A DNA stretch of 48,176 nt from Betaproteobacteria bacterium RIFCSPLOWO2_02_FULL_63_19 (GCA_001770415.1 MEQX01000008.1:1-48176); one strand, 5' to 3'; shown: positions 26,427 through 36,700, numbered from the stretch's first letter. The notes: generated from the sequence alone by a model not told the origin. Numbers and translations are program-made.

Positions 26427-28397
26427 TCAGATTCGCACACCGAGCCGAAACCCCTCGTGGATCGCTGCGTCCATGCCGCGGGGAATCAACACGTCGCCAC
26501 ATCCGTGAAGCTCGTCGATCATCCATTCGAACTCGCGGAACAGTTCCTGATTCGATTTTCGCGGTCCTGCTGCGATCACCGTGTCCGCCGCGACGAATGT
26601 CTCTTCACCCTTGGCATTCACTACCGTGACCCCTTCGGCGGTGATGCGTTTTGGACGCGACGAGGTCAGCGTCCTGATGTCGAGTTCCTCGACCCACGCC
26701 GAGTGGCGCCACTTGAACGAGGGCATGACGTCGCCGGCGATGCGCTTTTCCTCCTCGACCAAAGTGACCTGCAGGCCGCGCTTGGCCATCGATTCGCCGA
26801 GCACCAGACCGATCTTTCCTGCGCCCAGCACGACTACACGCTTGCCCGGTTGGAAGCGGCCCAAGGCGACATCGTGCGCATCGACCAGCAGTTCGGCGCC
26901 TTCGAGGTGCTTGTGGGCTGCCATGTCGACGCGCGCGCCGGAAGCGACCACGCATACGTCGTACTGGTGCAGCATGCTGCGCATGAATTTGGCGTTGGCT
27001 TCGGTATTGAATTTCATCTCGATGGCGTATTTTTTCGCCATGACCTCATAGTGGCGTAGCACCGAGAACAGATCATCCGGGCGAGCAAGGTCGTGCGTCG
27101 CGTAGGCGAGCAGGCTGCCACCGATGCGGTCAGCACGTTCGAACACGGTCACCTCGTGGCCGCGCTTGGATGCGGTAATCGCGCATTCCATTCCGGCCGG
27201 GCCGGCGCCGATGACCATCACTTTCTTCTTGACCGTTGCAGGGGTGATGGCGTACTCGGGCTCCACTTCGTGCCCCAGTGCCGGGTTCATCGTGCAGGTG
27301 TAGGGTAGGTCGCGGAACAGGCGCGACAGGCAGTTGAGCGAGCCGATGCAGCGCCGGGTTTCGTCGAGTCGGTCTTCGGCGGCCTTGTGCACCAGCTCCG
27401 GATCCGCGAGCAGGGGGCGGCAGACTTCCCAGTAGTCGAACTCGCCGTTTTTGATGCATTCGTTGGCCATCACCGGATCGGGCAGGCGATTGCCGAAGGC
27501 GATCAGGGTCTTCGGGAAAAACTTCTTCGCCTTCGCGGCGAGGTAGTTCCAGTGGCCCGGCGCGATGTCGCGCCCGATCGATGACTCCGGCGCTTCCTGC
27601 CATCCTACCGTTACGCTGATCATGTCCACGCCGCAGTCCACCGCCTGTTGCATCAGCTCAAAGCACTCGTCCTCGGTGTTGCCGCCCCAGTTGTCCATCA
27701 GTTCGGCGCCGTTCAGGCGTATGACCAGCGGATGATCTGGCGTGGCCTGCTTGATGCCGTCGATGAGTTCGCGCATGAAGCGGCCGCGGTTCTGGACCGA
27801 ACCGCCATATTCGTCGGTACGCTGGTTGGTAAAACGTGAGTTGAAATTGGCCAGCAGGTAGCCCATGAAGCTGGTGACCTCGGTTCCGTCAAAGCCGGCG
27901 CGTACGGAACGTCGAGCGGCATCGGCATGCTGCCTGACGGTCTCGCGGATCTGATCGCGGGAAATCTCACGCGGTGGCCGGAAATGCGGCAGCGTCTGCG
28001 GCACCACCGACGGCTGCAGGCAGTAGCCAAGGTCGATTCCCCCGTATCGCCCGGCGTGCAGGATCTGCTGGATCGCGATTGCACCCGCATCGTGGATGTA
28101 ACGAGCGATGGTCTCGAACTGGGGCATGAACTTGTCATCGAATAGCGCAATCTGGCGGAAGTAGGCTTTGCCTTCGCCCAGAGGGTCGGGGTAGGCGCCC
28201 TGGTTGGTGATCAGCCCGCAACCGGTGTTGGCGATGATGCGCATGCGCGCCAGTTCCCGCGGCGTGATGAAGCCGTCGCGCGTGTTGTAATTCGACACGC
28301 AGCAGGCACCGTACTTGACCATGTTTCGGGTGGCGAATTTCCCGAACATACCCGGCTTGAACAGATGGGCGAGCTTCTGCTCTCCTGGACGTGTCAT
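26427..28397 (-). CDS. old-yellow-enzyme-type FMN/FAD/iron-sulfur oxidoreductase, possible aryl-CoA or dienoyl-CoA reductase
   Basis: The start is ATG 28397 after a GGAGA site, giving 656 residues. The N-terminal 340 residues are an FMN-binding barrel (NTGCGLITNQGAY; NSRFTNQRTDEYGG; FGNRLPDP). Next comes an iron-sulfur segment with C350, S353, C356 and C368, where relatives have four Cys. Then come an FAD domain (VMVIGAGPAGMEC, about 390) and an NAD(P)H domain (VVVLGAGKIGLVLGES, about 520). This is the build of 2,4-dienoyl-CoA reductase, trimethylamine dehydrogenase and the 2-naphthoyl-CoA reductases. The usual active-site stretch before GYL is replaced by T175-S-F-M178, then G179 and Y180. 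Lying 169 bases after bamA, it may reduce an aromatic or cyclic-diene CoA ester. An enoate reductase with another substrate remains possible. Confidence 0.85.
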   Translation of the reverse strand: MTRPGEQKLAHLFKPGMFGKFATRNMVKYGACCVSNYNTRDGFITPRELARMRIIANTGCGLITNQGAYPDPLGEGKAYFRQIALFDDKFMPQFETIARYIHDAGAIAIQQILHAGRYGGIDLGYCLQPSVVPQTLPHFRPPREISRDQIRETVRQHADAARRSVRAGFDGTEVTSFMGYLLANFNSRFTNQRTDEYGGSVQNRGRFMRELIDGIKQATPDHPLVIRLNGAELMDNWGGNTEDECFELMQQAVDCGVDMISVTVGWQEAPESSIGRDIAPGHWNYLAAKAKKFFPKTLIAFGNRLPDPVMANECIKNGEFDYWEVCRPLLADPELVHKAAEDRLDETRRCIGSLNCLSRLFRDLPYTCTMNPALGHEVEPEYAITPATVKKKVMVIGAGPAGMECAITASKRGHEVTVFERADRIGGSLLAYATHDLARPDDLFSVLRHYEVMAKKYAIEMKFNTEANAKFMRSMLHQYDVCVVASGARVDMAAHKHLEGAELLVDAHDVALGRFQPGKRVVVLGAGKIGLVLGESMAKRGLQVTLVEEEKRIAGDVMPSFKWRHSAWVEELDIRTLTSSRPKRITAEGVTVVNAKGEETFVAADTVIAAGPRKSNQELFREFEWMIDELHGCGDVLIPRGMDAAIHEGFRLGVRI

Positions 28398-28566
28398 TGA
28401 ATTCTCCGTGGGGGACTCCTGTCGCTCATGAGCTGACGGCTTCGTCAAAGGACCTGGAATCAGTGAGATCTTCCGACGCCGGGAGTTGCAATTCGGGCAA
28501 CTGCCGACGTCGGGAGAACAGGGATGGCAATTTTACGTGTCGCCGCCCGTTTCCTGCGCGGAGGCC

Positions 28567-29700
28567 TCAGGCCTTCTTCTTCGGATGCACCGCTTCGAAG
28601 AAAGTGTCGTCGATCAACGCGCCCTGCGCCTGCAACTGGTGGTACTTGACGAAATCGATGACGTCCAGTCCGGTCATTTTCTTGGAGGAAAATGCCGAGA
28701 AGCCCATATGTGCCTCGAAATTCATGTTGGCTGCAAGCCAGTGCCGGTTCGGCAGCTTGACCTGATCCCAGAAATACCGTTTCTTGGCGCGTACTCCGTC
28801 GATTGCCTTCATCAGGCAATGCGGGAACATGTTGGTAAACTTCCAGACCAGTCTGTTGACTTCGGCGTCGAGGAGTTCGAAGTCGGTCGTGCAGTGCGCT
28901 ATCAGCTCCTTGGCTTGTTTCGCCGCATCGCCGGTGATGCTTTCACCATAGACGACCTCGCCGTCCTCCACGTAGGTGTCGGTACGAACCAGCGGATTGC
29001 GCACCCATTTCCCATCTTTCTTGAGTACCGGCACGACCTTGGAGATCAGGCCTTTCAACTTCATCTTGTAGGCACTCCAGGGTTCGCACGAAATGCAGTT
29101 GTACATTGCGTCCTCAATGCCGAGGTACCAAGGCAGAAAATCGGTCGCGCCGCCATCGGGAGAGGATCCGTGGCGCGGACCGGCCTGCCCGTAGATTGCC
29201 AAGTCGGAACTCACCGCGAGATCCGCCGACATACCCAGTTCCTGTCCGCCGCCCACACGCATGCCGTTGACGCGGCAGATCACCGGTTTCTTGCAGTTCA
29301 GGATGCCATCGACCATGGCATTGAACAGGTCCATGTATTCGCCGTACTCGTTGGGGCGCTTCGAGTAGTAGGATGCGTACTCGACGGTGTTGCCACCGGA
29401 GCAGAAAGCCTTGTCACCGACTGCCGTAAATACGGCCGCCACCACGCTGCGGTCGCTGGAGGCCCTCTGGAAGCCGGCGACGATGCCTTTGGCCATCCCC
29501 GTGGTATAGGAGTTGTACTGGGCCGGGTTGTTTATCCAGATCCAGGCTGCGTAAAGGCCTTGGACCGGCGTCCCATTCCCGTCGAGCACGGGTCGCTTTT
29601 CGAATTTGATCGACGGGGCTTGATCGCCGAAAAACCGGTCGTCGAACAGCGAATGGTCCTTGAGGTCGTTTTCTCGCGGCAGCCAGCTCAGATCACTCAT
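28567..29700 (-). CDS. bamA: 6-oxocyclohex-1-ene-1-carbonyl-CoA hydrolase
   Basis: The 377-residue product has the length of BamA/Oah enzymes and a segment order I recognise along the whole protein: WLPRENDLKDH, NNPAQYNSYTTGMAKG, FCSGGNTVEY, RPNEYGEYMDLFN, RVNGMRVGGGQE, IFGQAGPRHGS-type segment (IYGQAGPRHGSSPDGGA here), and KKMTGLDVIDF. It is an enoyl-CoA hydratase-fold enzyme that adds water to 6-oxocyclohexenecarbonyl-CoA and hydrolytically opens the ring to 3-hydroxypimelyl-CoA, the ring-cleaving step of anaerobic benzoyl-CoA degradation. A GGAGA site precedes the ATG. The benzoyl-CoA reductase and the dienoyl-CoA hydratase and dehydrogenase that would feed it are not in the window. bamA is used as a marker of anaerobic aromatic degraders. 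Confidence 0.93.
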   Translation of the reverse strand: MSDLSWLPRENDLKDHSLFDDRFFGDQAPSIKFEKRPVLDGNGTPVQGLYAAWIWINNPAQYNSYTTGMAKGIVAGFQRASSDRSVVAAVFTAVGDKAFCSGGNTVEYASYYSKRPNEYGEYMDLFNAMVDGILNCKKPVICRVNGMRVGGGQELGMSADLAVSSDLAIYGQAGPRHGSSPDGGATDFLPWYLGIEDAMYNCISCEPWSAYKMKLKGLISKVVPVLKKDGKWVRNPLVRTDTYVEDGEVVYGESITGDAAKQAKELIAHCTTDFELLDAEVNRLVWKFTNMFPHCLMKAIDGVRAKKRYFWDQVKLPNRHWLAANMNFEAHMGFSAFSSKKMTGLDVIDFVKYHQLQAQGALIDDTFFEAVHPKKKA

Positions 29701-29855
29701 CGTTTCATCTCCATAAAGGTTGAATCAGCATCTGTTGCAATGTGCGGGGACACGCCCCTTGCTTCCATGGGCCAGAGACCGTTTCAGCAACAGCAAAACA
29801 GTTTCGTGGCGGTCGGTACTGTCGACGGGCCGGCAACCTGCAACCGGCTATTAGG

Positions 29856-30053
29856 TCATTTGTTTGCGTCGATCTCGCTTTCGTTGCGAAGGACAACACG
29901 CAGCCGACACGCCTGTTCGCAGTCGGCGCAGCGCACATGCCCGTCGGCGAGCAGATTCCAAAGGTCAGCGCCGCAGCGCGCGCAGCGGTAGATCGCCTGC
30001 GGCTGCGGCACGCGATCGTCCTGCGGCGGCCGGAACTCGATGACCTGTCCCAT
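29856..30053 (-). CDS. small zinc-ribbon protein upstream of bamA
   Basis: The ATG at 30053 follows GGAGG, giving 65 residues; the open frame runs further upstream without a better start. It begins MGQVIEFRPPQDDRVPQPQA, then has CARCGADLW (first knuckle near residue 24) and RCADCEQAC (second near 42-48), so it should bind zinc. The N-terminal proline-rich part is probably flexible. It is the first gene of the minus-strand run, 155 bases before bamA. The function is unknown; it could be a regulator or an accessory factor. It is not closely similar to the other two small zinc-ribbon proteins in the window beyond the metal sites. Confidence 0.7.
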   Translation of the reverse strand: MGQVIEFRPPQDDRVPQPQAIYRCARCGADLWNLLADGHVRCADCEQACRLRVVLRNESEIDANK

Positions 30054-30545
30054 ATCCGTATCCTCCACGCCTCGGCGGGCGCCTGCCTTCACGTTCCAAC
30101 AAAGCCCTGAACGCGAGTCATGCCCAACAGCGCGTCGCGGTAGCGGTCAGGCGGGGACCGGCGTCCACCCACCCAACGGTTTCCAAGCGTTCACTAACCG
30201 GCCTTGTCCCGTCCCTAAAAGATCTACCCTGTGCGGCACCGGCCCAAGCCGGCAACATGCAAAATAATGCATATCATGGGGTAGTCGAGCACTATATTGC
30301 AGTCTGCATTCTAAACATTGAACAAAAGGGGCTTTGTGATATGGGTCAAGACATCGTGAAAACGGTGGCCGAACGGGCCGATACGGTTCGCGTGCGCCAT
30401 CCCATTTGCGACGCGCAGCGCTTTGTCGGCAATCGGTCCGTCGCCGACGAGGCAGAATTTCGATCGCCGGTGTTTCCGAGCGCTGGCACGAGGATGCGTC
30501 GGTCACCGCCCCGATCATGGGGCCTCGCCGTGGATCCGGAACCTG
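30054..30545. promoter_or_regulatory. 492-base intergenic region, probable promoter of the bamA run
   Basis: No intact gene is supported here. A plus-strand frame from ATG 30341 (MGQDIVKTVAERADTVRVRH) has an A/G-rich site before it but soon turns into non-protein-like sequence and runs into the slipin gene; it may be a broken gene. About 30245-30345 is an AT-rich island in GC-rich surroundings and contains the short palindrome TGCAG-T-CTGCA (30298-30308). This island is the likeliest place for the promoter and operator of the minus-strand run. Confidence 0.4.
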
Positions 30546-31319
30546 CTAGTTGTCTGTCGGCTTGGTACCCGACAACGTCTCGATCAGGGGCGTCAATAAC
30601 TCCATCGGCAACGGGAAAACGATAGTCGAACTCTTGTCTCCGGCGATGGCCGTGAGCGTCTGCAGGTAGCGCAATTGCATCGCCTGTGGGCGCGCGGCGA
30701 GAACTTCGCCGGCCTGCAGCAATTTCTCGGAAGCCTGTAACTCCCCTTCGGCGTGAATGACCTTGGCGCGCCGCTCGCGTTCGGCTTCGGCCTGGCGGGC
30801 GATCGCGCGCACCATGGTCTCGTTGATGTCCACGTGCTTTATTTCGACGTTCGCGACCTTGATGCCCCAAGCGTCGGTCTGCGTATCGAGCGCCTGCTGG
30901 ATGTCCATGTTCAGGCGTTCGCGCTCGGCGAGCATCTCGTCGAGTTCGTGCTTGCCCAGCACCGAGCGCAGGGTCGTCTGGGCGAACTGACTCGTGGCCT
31001 GCAGGTAGTTCTCCACCTGGATGATGGCCTTCTCGGGATCGACGACGCGGAAGTACACGACGGCGTTGACCTTGACCGAAACATTGTCGCGCGAGATCAC
31101 GTCCTGGCTGGGCACGTCCATCACCAGCGTACGCAGGTCGACGCGCACCATCTGCTGGATGCCCGGGACGATGAGAATCAGCCCCGGTCCCTTTACCTTC
31201 CAGAAGCGACCGAGCGTGAACACAACGCCCCGCTCGTATTCGCGCAGGATGCGAAACGCCGAGAAGACGAGCGCGATGATGATGAACGCGACACCGAACC
31301 AGCCAAATTCCCCGATCAT
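30546..31319 (-). CDS. slipin (stomatin/prohibitin SPFH-domain membrane protein)
   Basis: The 257-residue product has an N-terminal membrane helix (about 5-25, [18 protein letters not shown]) and then a stomatin-type SPFH domain ([39 protein letters not shown]), with a coiled-coil-like tail around [20 protein letters not shown]. It overlaps the upstream NfeD gene by 4 bases (ATGA). Slipins form membrane-bound oligomers, and the NfeD partner is thought to cut them; the pair is linked to membrane microdomain organisation and stress. Sequence and partner agree, so the family call is firm. The exact process served here is unknown. Confidence 0.92.
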   Translation of the reverse strand: MIGEFGWFGVAFIIIALVFSAFRILREYERGVVFTLGRFWKVKGPGLILIVPGIQQMVRVDLRTLVMDVPSQDVISRDNVSVKVNAVVYFRVVDPEKAIIQVENYLQATSQFAQTTLRSVLGKHELDEMLAERERLNMDIQQALDTQTDAWGIKVANVEIKHVDINETMVRAIARQAEAERERRAKVIHAEGELQASEKLLQAGEVLAARPQAMQLRYLQTLTAIAGDKSSTIVFPLPMELLTPLIETLSGTKPTDN

Positions 31320-32674
31320 GATTGACCTCTTTCAGGTTTGGGTTCCACCGCCAGCACGAGCCCGCGTACGCCCGTCACACGAACTTTCTGTTTCGCCTTC
31401 AGTGGCAGCACGCTCGAGATGCGCCAAGTCTCGCCGTGCACGCGGGCCCAGCCTTCCCCGCAGAAGTCCTCGAGCACTTCTGCCACCGCGCCGACCAGCT
31501 CTTCGCGCCCGCTTACCACGGGCCTGCGCCTGGCCTGCAGCGCCATGGTGACGACGAAAAACACGGCGACCGCGCTCAGCACGGACACCGGGACGATCAG
31601 ACCGAGCGGAATACCGAAGCCGGGAATGTCGGTGTCCACGAGAATCACCGCACCGATGACGAAGGCGGCAATGCCGCCGATGCCCAGAACGCCGAAGCTG
31701 GGCACGAACGCCTCGGCTACCATGAGCGCGATCCCCAGAACTATCAGACCCAGCCCGGCGTAGTTGATGGGCAGCAACTGAAAAGCGTATAGGGCTAGCA
31801 GCAGGCAGATACCACCGAGGATGCCCGGCAGCGCAAATCCGGGATGCGAGAACTCGAACAGCAGCCCGTAAATCCCGACCATCATCAGGATGAGGGCGAC
31901 ACTCGGGTTGGCGATGACGGCCAATAGCTGAGTGCGCCAGTTCGGTTCGACGGCTACCGTCCTGCCGCCCGCGGTGTTCAGCGCGCGCTCGGCACCGGCC
32001 ACGTTGACCTTTCTGCCGTGCAGCTTCTTGAGCAGATCCGGCACGTCGGTGGCCACGAGGTCGATGACCTTGAGCTTGAGCGCTTCGTCCGCGGACAGAC
32101 TTACCGCCTCGCGCACCGCGCGCTCCGCCCACTGTGCGTTGCGCCCGCGCAACTGGGCCAGACCACGGATGTAGGCAGAGGCGTCGTGAACCTGTTTATT
32201 GGTAAGCACGTTGCCTTGCTTCTTGCCGCCGCGTCCCTGTTTCTTACCGCTGTCGTCTTCCTTCTTCTCGGGGGCCGGTTCGTCAACGGCGCCGCCGATG
32301 CCGATCTGAACCGGCGTCGCCGCACCGAGGTTGGTCGCGGGTGCCATCGCGGCAATGTGGCTGGCGTAGAGAATGTAGGTCCCGGCGCTGGCGGCACGCG
32401 CACCGCTCGGATGGACGAACGCCGCAACGGGCACCGGGGAGGCGAGAATCGCCTTGATGATGCTGCGCATCGAGGTGTCCAGTCCCCCCGGCGTGTCCAT
32501 CTCCAGTACCACCAGGGCGGACTGGTGTTGTGAAGCCTGAGCGAGTCCCCCGCTAACGTATTCGGCAGTCGCGGGTGTGATCGCGCCATCAATCTTCAGC
32601 ACCGTGACCGCAGGTGCTGCTGCCACGGCGAACGGAAGCAATCCTATGGACAACGCTCGCCACAATGTACGCAC
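31316..32674 (-). CDS. NfeD-type membrane-bound serine protease (long, ClpP-like N-terminus)
   Basis: This 452-residue protein starts with GTG after a GAGGAGG site. It has a signal peptide (residues 1-20), a ClpP-class protease domain (about 25-220) with probable nucleophile S96 in [11 protein letters not shown] and probable general base K160 in [14 protein letters not shown], then four or five membrane helices (about 240-375) and a C-terminal OB-fold domain. A lysine- and glutamate-rich insertion lies near 133-155. Its archaeal relative cleaves stomatin with a Ser-Lys dyad, and the coupled slipin gene is the expected partner. The catalytic domain should face the periplasm. Confidence 0.9.
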   Translation of the reverse strand: MRTLWRALSIGLLPFAVAAAPAVTVLKIDGAITPATAEYVSGGLAQASQHQSALVVLEMDTPGGLDTSMRSIIKAILASPVPVAAFVHPSGARAASAGTYILYASHIAAMAPATNLGAATPVQIGIGGAVDEPAPEKKEDDSGKKQGRGGKKQGNVLTNKQVHDASAYIRGLAQLRGRNAQWAERAVREAVSLSADEALKLKVIDLVATDVPDLLKKLHGRKVNVAGAERALNTAGGRTVAVEPNWRTQLLAVIANPSVALILMMVGIYGLLFEFSHPGFALPGILGGICLLLALYAFQLLPINYAGLGLIVLGIALMVAEAFVPSFGVLGIGGIAAFVIGAVILVDTDIPGFGIPLGLIVPVSVLSAVAVFFVVTMALQARRRPVVSGREELVGAVAEVLEDFCGEGWARVHGETWRISSVLPLKAKQKVRVTGVRGLVLAVEPKPERGQS

Positions 32675-32785
32675 GACTCAAGCCTCCTCATGGATTCCTG
32701 CCTTCCGGGCGGGAAGTTGAGCCTACTCCCGGCCATTCTGCGCGTAGCGCCTCATCCGCGTCAACGGGGAATGGCGGCGCTCGGT

Positions 32786-33703
32786 TCATTCGGACGCTGC
32801 CGTTGCCGAGGTATCGTTCAGCCGGAAAGGTGGGGCTGTGCCGTCTTTGGCCACGCCCGCATAGATCGTAAGGTGCGGGAACGGGATTTCGATGCCGCGC
32901 GCGTCGAACGCGATCTTGAGCCGGCGCAGGAATTCGCGCCGCACGTTCCACTGTTCCAGCGGCTTCACCTTGAACCGACAGCGCAGGATGACCGCCGAGT
33001 CGGCCCACTGGTCGACGCCGGCGATTTCCAGATCATCGAGGAGCTTGGGACCGAAGGCGGGGTCAGCGCGCATTTCGGCACCGACCGCACGCATCACGTC
33101 GGTTGCATCGTCTGTATTTTCGCGGTACGCGACACCGACGTCGACCACCGCTTGCGCGAAGCCCCGGCTCATGTTGGTGACCGTGGTAATCAACCCGTTT
33201 GACACGATGTGCACATTGCCTTCGTAGTCGCGCAACTGCACGTAGCGCAGCGTGACTTCCTCCACAAGGCCGGCCTTGCCCGCGATATCGACGACGTCGC
33301 CCTGACGGATCTGGTTCTCCAGCAGAATAAAAAACCCAGCAAAATAATCCTTGACCAGGCTCTGCGCGCCGAATCCCACCGCGAGGCCGATCACACCTGC
33401 GGCGCCGAGGATCGGAGCCACCGCAATGCCCAGCTCGCTCAGTATCAGGACCGTGGCGATCACGACGATGATCACCGAAGCGATATAGCGGAACACGCGG
33501 CCCAGAGTTTCGGCGCGCTTCACCTGCTCCGGGTCGCCCATGCCTCGGGTGATGCGCTGCCGTAACATCGGTATCACACGCTTTGTCACGCCAAGTCCGA
33601 TCCACGCCGCCAACGCGATCAGCGCCATACGCAACAGGACGACGAACTCATGGTCCCATTTGGCGACGTTTATGAAGCTCAGACCATGCAGAAACTGTTC
33701 CAT
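32786..33703 (-). CDS. small-conductance mechanosensitive channel (MscS family)
   Basis: I set the start at ATG 33703, after GGGAGA, giving 305 residues; the longer frame upstream is not protein-like. Three membrane helices are visible at about 20-42, 70-90 and 95-125, the last with the glycine/alanine-rich pore pattern (AAGVIGLAVGFGAQSLVKDY). The beta domain follows with FFILLENQIRQGDVVDIAG, then the cytoplasmic part. It opens when membrane tension rises and lets small solutes out. It lies 29 bases downstream of the MalQ-TreY fusion and may be read from the same mRNA, which would join trehalose formation with solute release. Confidence 0.9.
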   Translation of the reverse strand: MEQFLHGLSFINVAKWDHEFVVLLRMALIALAAWIGLGVTKRVIPMLRQRITRGMGDPEQVKRAETLGRVFRYIASVIIVVIATVLILSELGIAVAPILGAAGVIGLAVGFGAQSLVKDYFAGFFILLENQIRQGDVVDIAGKAGLVEEVTLRYVQLRDYEGNVHIVSNGLITTVTNMSRGFAQAVVDVGVAYRENTDDATDVMRAVGAEMRADPAFGPKLLDDLEIAGVDQWADSAVILRCRFKVKPLEQWNVRREFLRRLKIAFDARGIEIPFPHLTIYAGVAKDGTAPPFRLNDTSATAASE

Positions 33704-33732
33704 CGTGTTTCTCCCTTCACGGTTGAACCGGG

Positions 33733-36700
33733 TCAGTCGGCCGGCATGCCATAGGCCAACAGTGCGCCGGGAAAGTTCGCCATTGCCTGCCCGAGCGCAA
33801 GGCGTCCGGGGGCATCCACGTTCAGCGATTCGCCGGTCAGGAGATTGACCAGACGCACACCCGCGGGCAGGAACGCCAGATCGAGCGTGGTGTCGCCCCA
33901 CACCGCTTCACCCACGGGCGGGGTACCGGGCTCCAGCCCCATGGAAGCGAAAAACCTGCCGGCGGCAACGACGATACCGGCGCCGCCCAGCCGGCGCGCA
34001 TAGGCCACCGCGTTGCGGGAATGTTTGCCGACGATCACGACGGGATGGTAGTCGCCTTTGAGAAACAGTTCATCGTGCGCACGCCGAAAGTTCAGTACCC
34101 GCCAGATCAGCCAGAGCTTTGCCCGACCGTCCAGCGCATTGTCGAAAAAACCGCGGACGCTTGCCGCAATGGCTTCTGCCGGCGCCGCGGCGATGCGTTG
34201 CAGCTGTTCCAGCAGCGCCCTGCGGTGGCCGTAGTCGACCGCCCGGCGGTTGTCCGGATCGACCAGGCTCAGGTCGAAGAGTTCGGCTCCCTGGTAGAAA
34301 TCCGGAACGCCGGGCGAAGTGAGCTTTACCAGCGTCATCGACAGGCTGTTGAGTACCCCGAACCAGGCAATCAGGCCGGCCTGGAGGCGCAAATCGTCCA
34401 GGAACGCGTTCGAATCCGGCCGACCGAGCAGCCCGCGCACGAACCCTGCCACCGCCTCTTCGTACTCGTTGTTGATGTTGACCCAGCTCGAATGCAGCTT
34501 CGATTCGCGCACGGCCTTCACCATGTAATTCTCGATCCGCTTGCGGTAGGTTTCCAGCCCGACCGCATCCAGTGCCTCGCTCGGGAAGGTTCCGAGCAGC
34601 GCCTGGTAGAGGAAATACTCGTCATTGCGCGATGGCGCGGCTTCGCCGTCAACCTTGCGCCGATGGATGGCGTTCATGCGGCTCCAGCGGCGCAGTGTCA
34701 GCCTCCATGCGGCGGGTATTTCGGAGATCACGTCGATGCGGCAGCGCACGTCCTCCGAGCGCTTGTTGTCGTGGGTGGATGTCGCGAGCATCGTGTGTGG
34801 CCAGCGGGCAGCGCGGTCGGCGCTCGCACCGTGGAACGCCGAAACGGACATGCCGAACATGTCGGGGTCACCGCCCACCTCGTTTAGCGAGGCGAGACGA
34901 TTGAAGCTGTAGAACGACGTGTCTTCGACGCCCTTCGCTGCAACGGGCGCGGTGAACTGTTGAAACTTCATCGCAAACGCGCGGTAGCGTCGCCTGAGTT
35001 CGGGTGGTGCTTCCTTTGGCGGACTTGCGAGCAGCACCAGACGCAGGAAGTCGAATGCGGTCGCGTCGGCTGCACGGACCCTCTGACGCGCGTGAGCGAC
35101 GGCCCAGTCGATGTAGCGCCGGTCCTGCGGCGTGAGGCGCTCGGCGACGTAGGTTCGGTACACGGGTAGACAGGCCGCAACCTCGGCAACCGCGTGCCGC
35201 AACGTGTTGAACGTGTAGTCGCGCGTGCGCCGATCGGCGCGCGCGATGCGCAGAAGTTCGGTAGCGAGTACCGTCAGTTCGGAGGCCAGGGCAGAGCGAG
35301 TAACGTCGCGCTTGGCGTAGTAAGCCGCGTCCTCGAAATCGGTATTCTCACCCGTGAACGCGCTCCAAACGCGGCTGAGCTTGGCCCGGGCCAGACGGTC
35401 TACGAAGAGTGCGTTCACCACCGTGGCGAAACGGTAACCGGTCGTGCCGTGCACCGCCCAGCTGGTGGGCACGTGCTCGTGGCGCGCAGCGATCTTCTCG
35501 ACGACCACGTACAGGGGGCGTGCAGGCCGACCATTGGTTTCGCTTTCCAGTACTTCTCCCCCGGTGAGGCGCGCGTAATGCTCCTGCAGCCTGCGAAAAT
35601 ACTGTGCCGGATCGTACAGGCCGTCGGAGTGGTCGATGCGCAGCCCGTCGATCCTGCCCTCTGCGGCCAGGCCGAGCACGAGGGCGTGTGTGGCGGTGAA
35701 CACCGCCTCGTTTTCCATGCGCAGTGCGGCCAGATCGTTGATGTCGAAAAAGCGGCGATAGTTGATTTCGTCGGAGGCCACGCGCCAGAAGGCGAGCCGG
35801 TACGCCTGCGCTTCGAGAAGCGCATCCAGTGCATCGAAACTTGCGGGCTCTCCCGGGGTTCCGTTGAATCCGCGCACCGCGTGCTCGATCGCTTCCAGGA
35901 AAGCGGGATGCTCGCGGGCGAGCTGCGCCAGCCGGCGCTTGAGCAGTTCCTTGTCGCGGTTGCGCTCGATGGTCTTATCCGCGGCCGTTTCGTTGCGCGT
36001 TGGCAGGTGTGCGAACGCCGCGGCGAGGCTGGCGGCTTCCAGCAGCGCGTCCTCGGAGACCCTTGTTCCTTCCAGCGAGCGCAGCGCGCGCTCGAGCACG
36101 CGCGGGTAATCGCGCGGATCGACCGGAAAGCGGTTCTCATTATAGAGCACGCTGAATGATCCCCGGTCCGCCTCGAAGACGAGCTTGAACTCGCCCGCTT
36201 CGAGAACCACGCCATATTGGTCGCCCAGCACCGGGATAAGCACCCTGTTCACCATGTCAGGGTTGACCGGTTGCCAGTCGATGTCGAAGAACTCTCCGAA
36301 CGCGGATGCAGGTCCGTTCTCCAGCACATCCATCCACCAGGCGTTGTCCGCTCCCATCACGCCCATGTGATTGGGGACCATGTCGAGGATCTGCCCCATC
36401 CCGTGAGCGCGCAGCGCGGCACAAAGCTTCTCGAAGCCTTCCGCCCCGCCGAGATCGGGGTTGATCGCGTTGTGATCGATGATGTCGTAGCCGTGAGTAC
36501 TGTTCTCTCGGGCGCGCAGGTAGGGCGAGCAGTACACGTGGCTGATGCCGATCGTGCTCAGGTAGGGCACCAGCGCCGCAGCGTCGTCGAACGTGAAGTG
36601 GCGGTTGAGCTGCAACCGGTAGGTTGCGCGCGGGATGCGCGCGCCGCCCTGCGCGCGGCGCATGGGCCGGGGCTGCGCCAGCGGGCGCAGCGCCGTGAGA

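Noticed and set aside
32786..33901. Longer version of the MscS channel with 66 more N-terminal residues
   Set aside because: The extra part overlaps the MalQ-TreY gene, is low in hydrophobic residues and lacks a ribosome site; ATG 33703 has GGGAGA.
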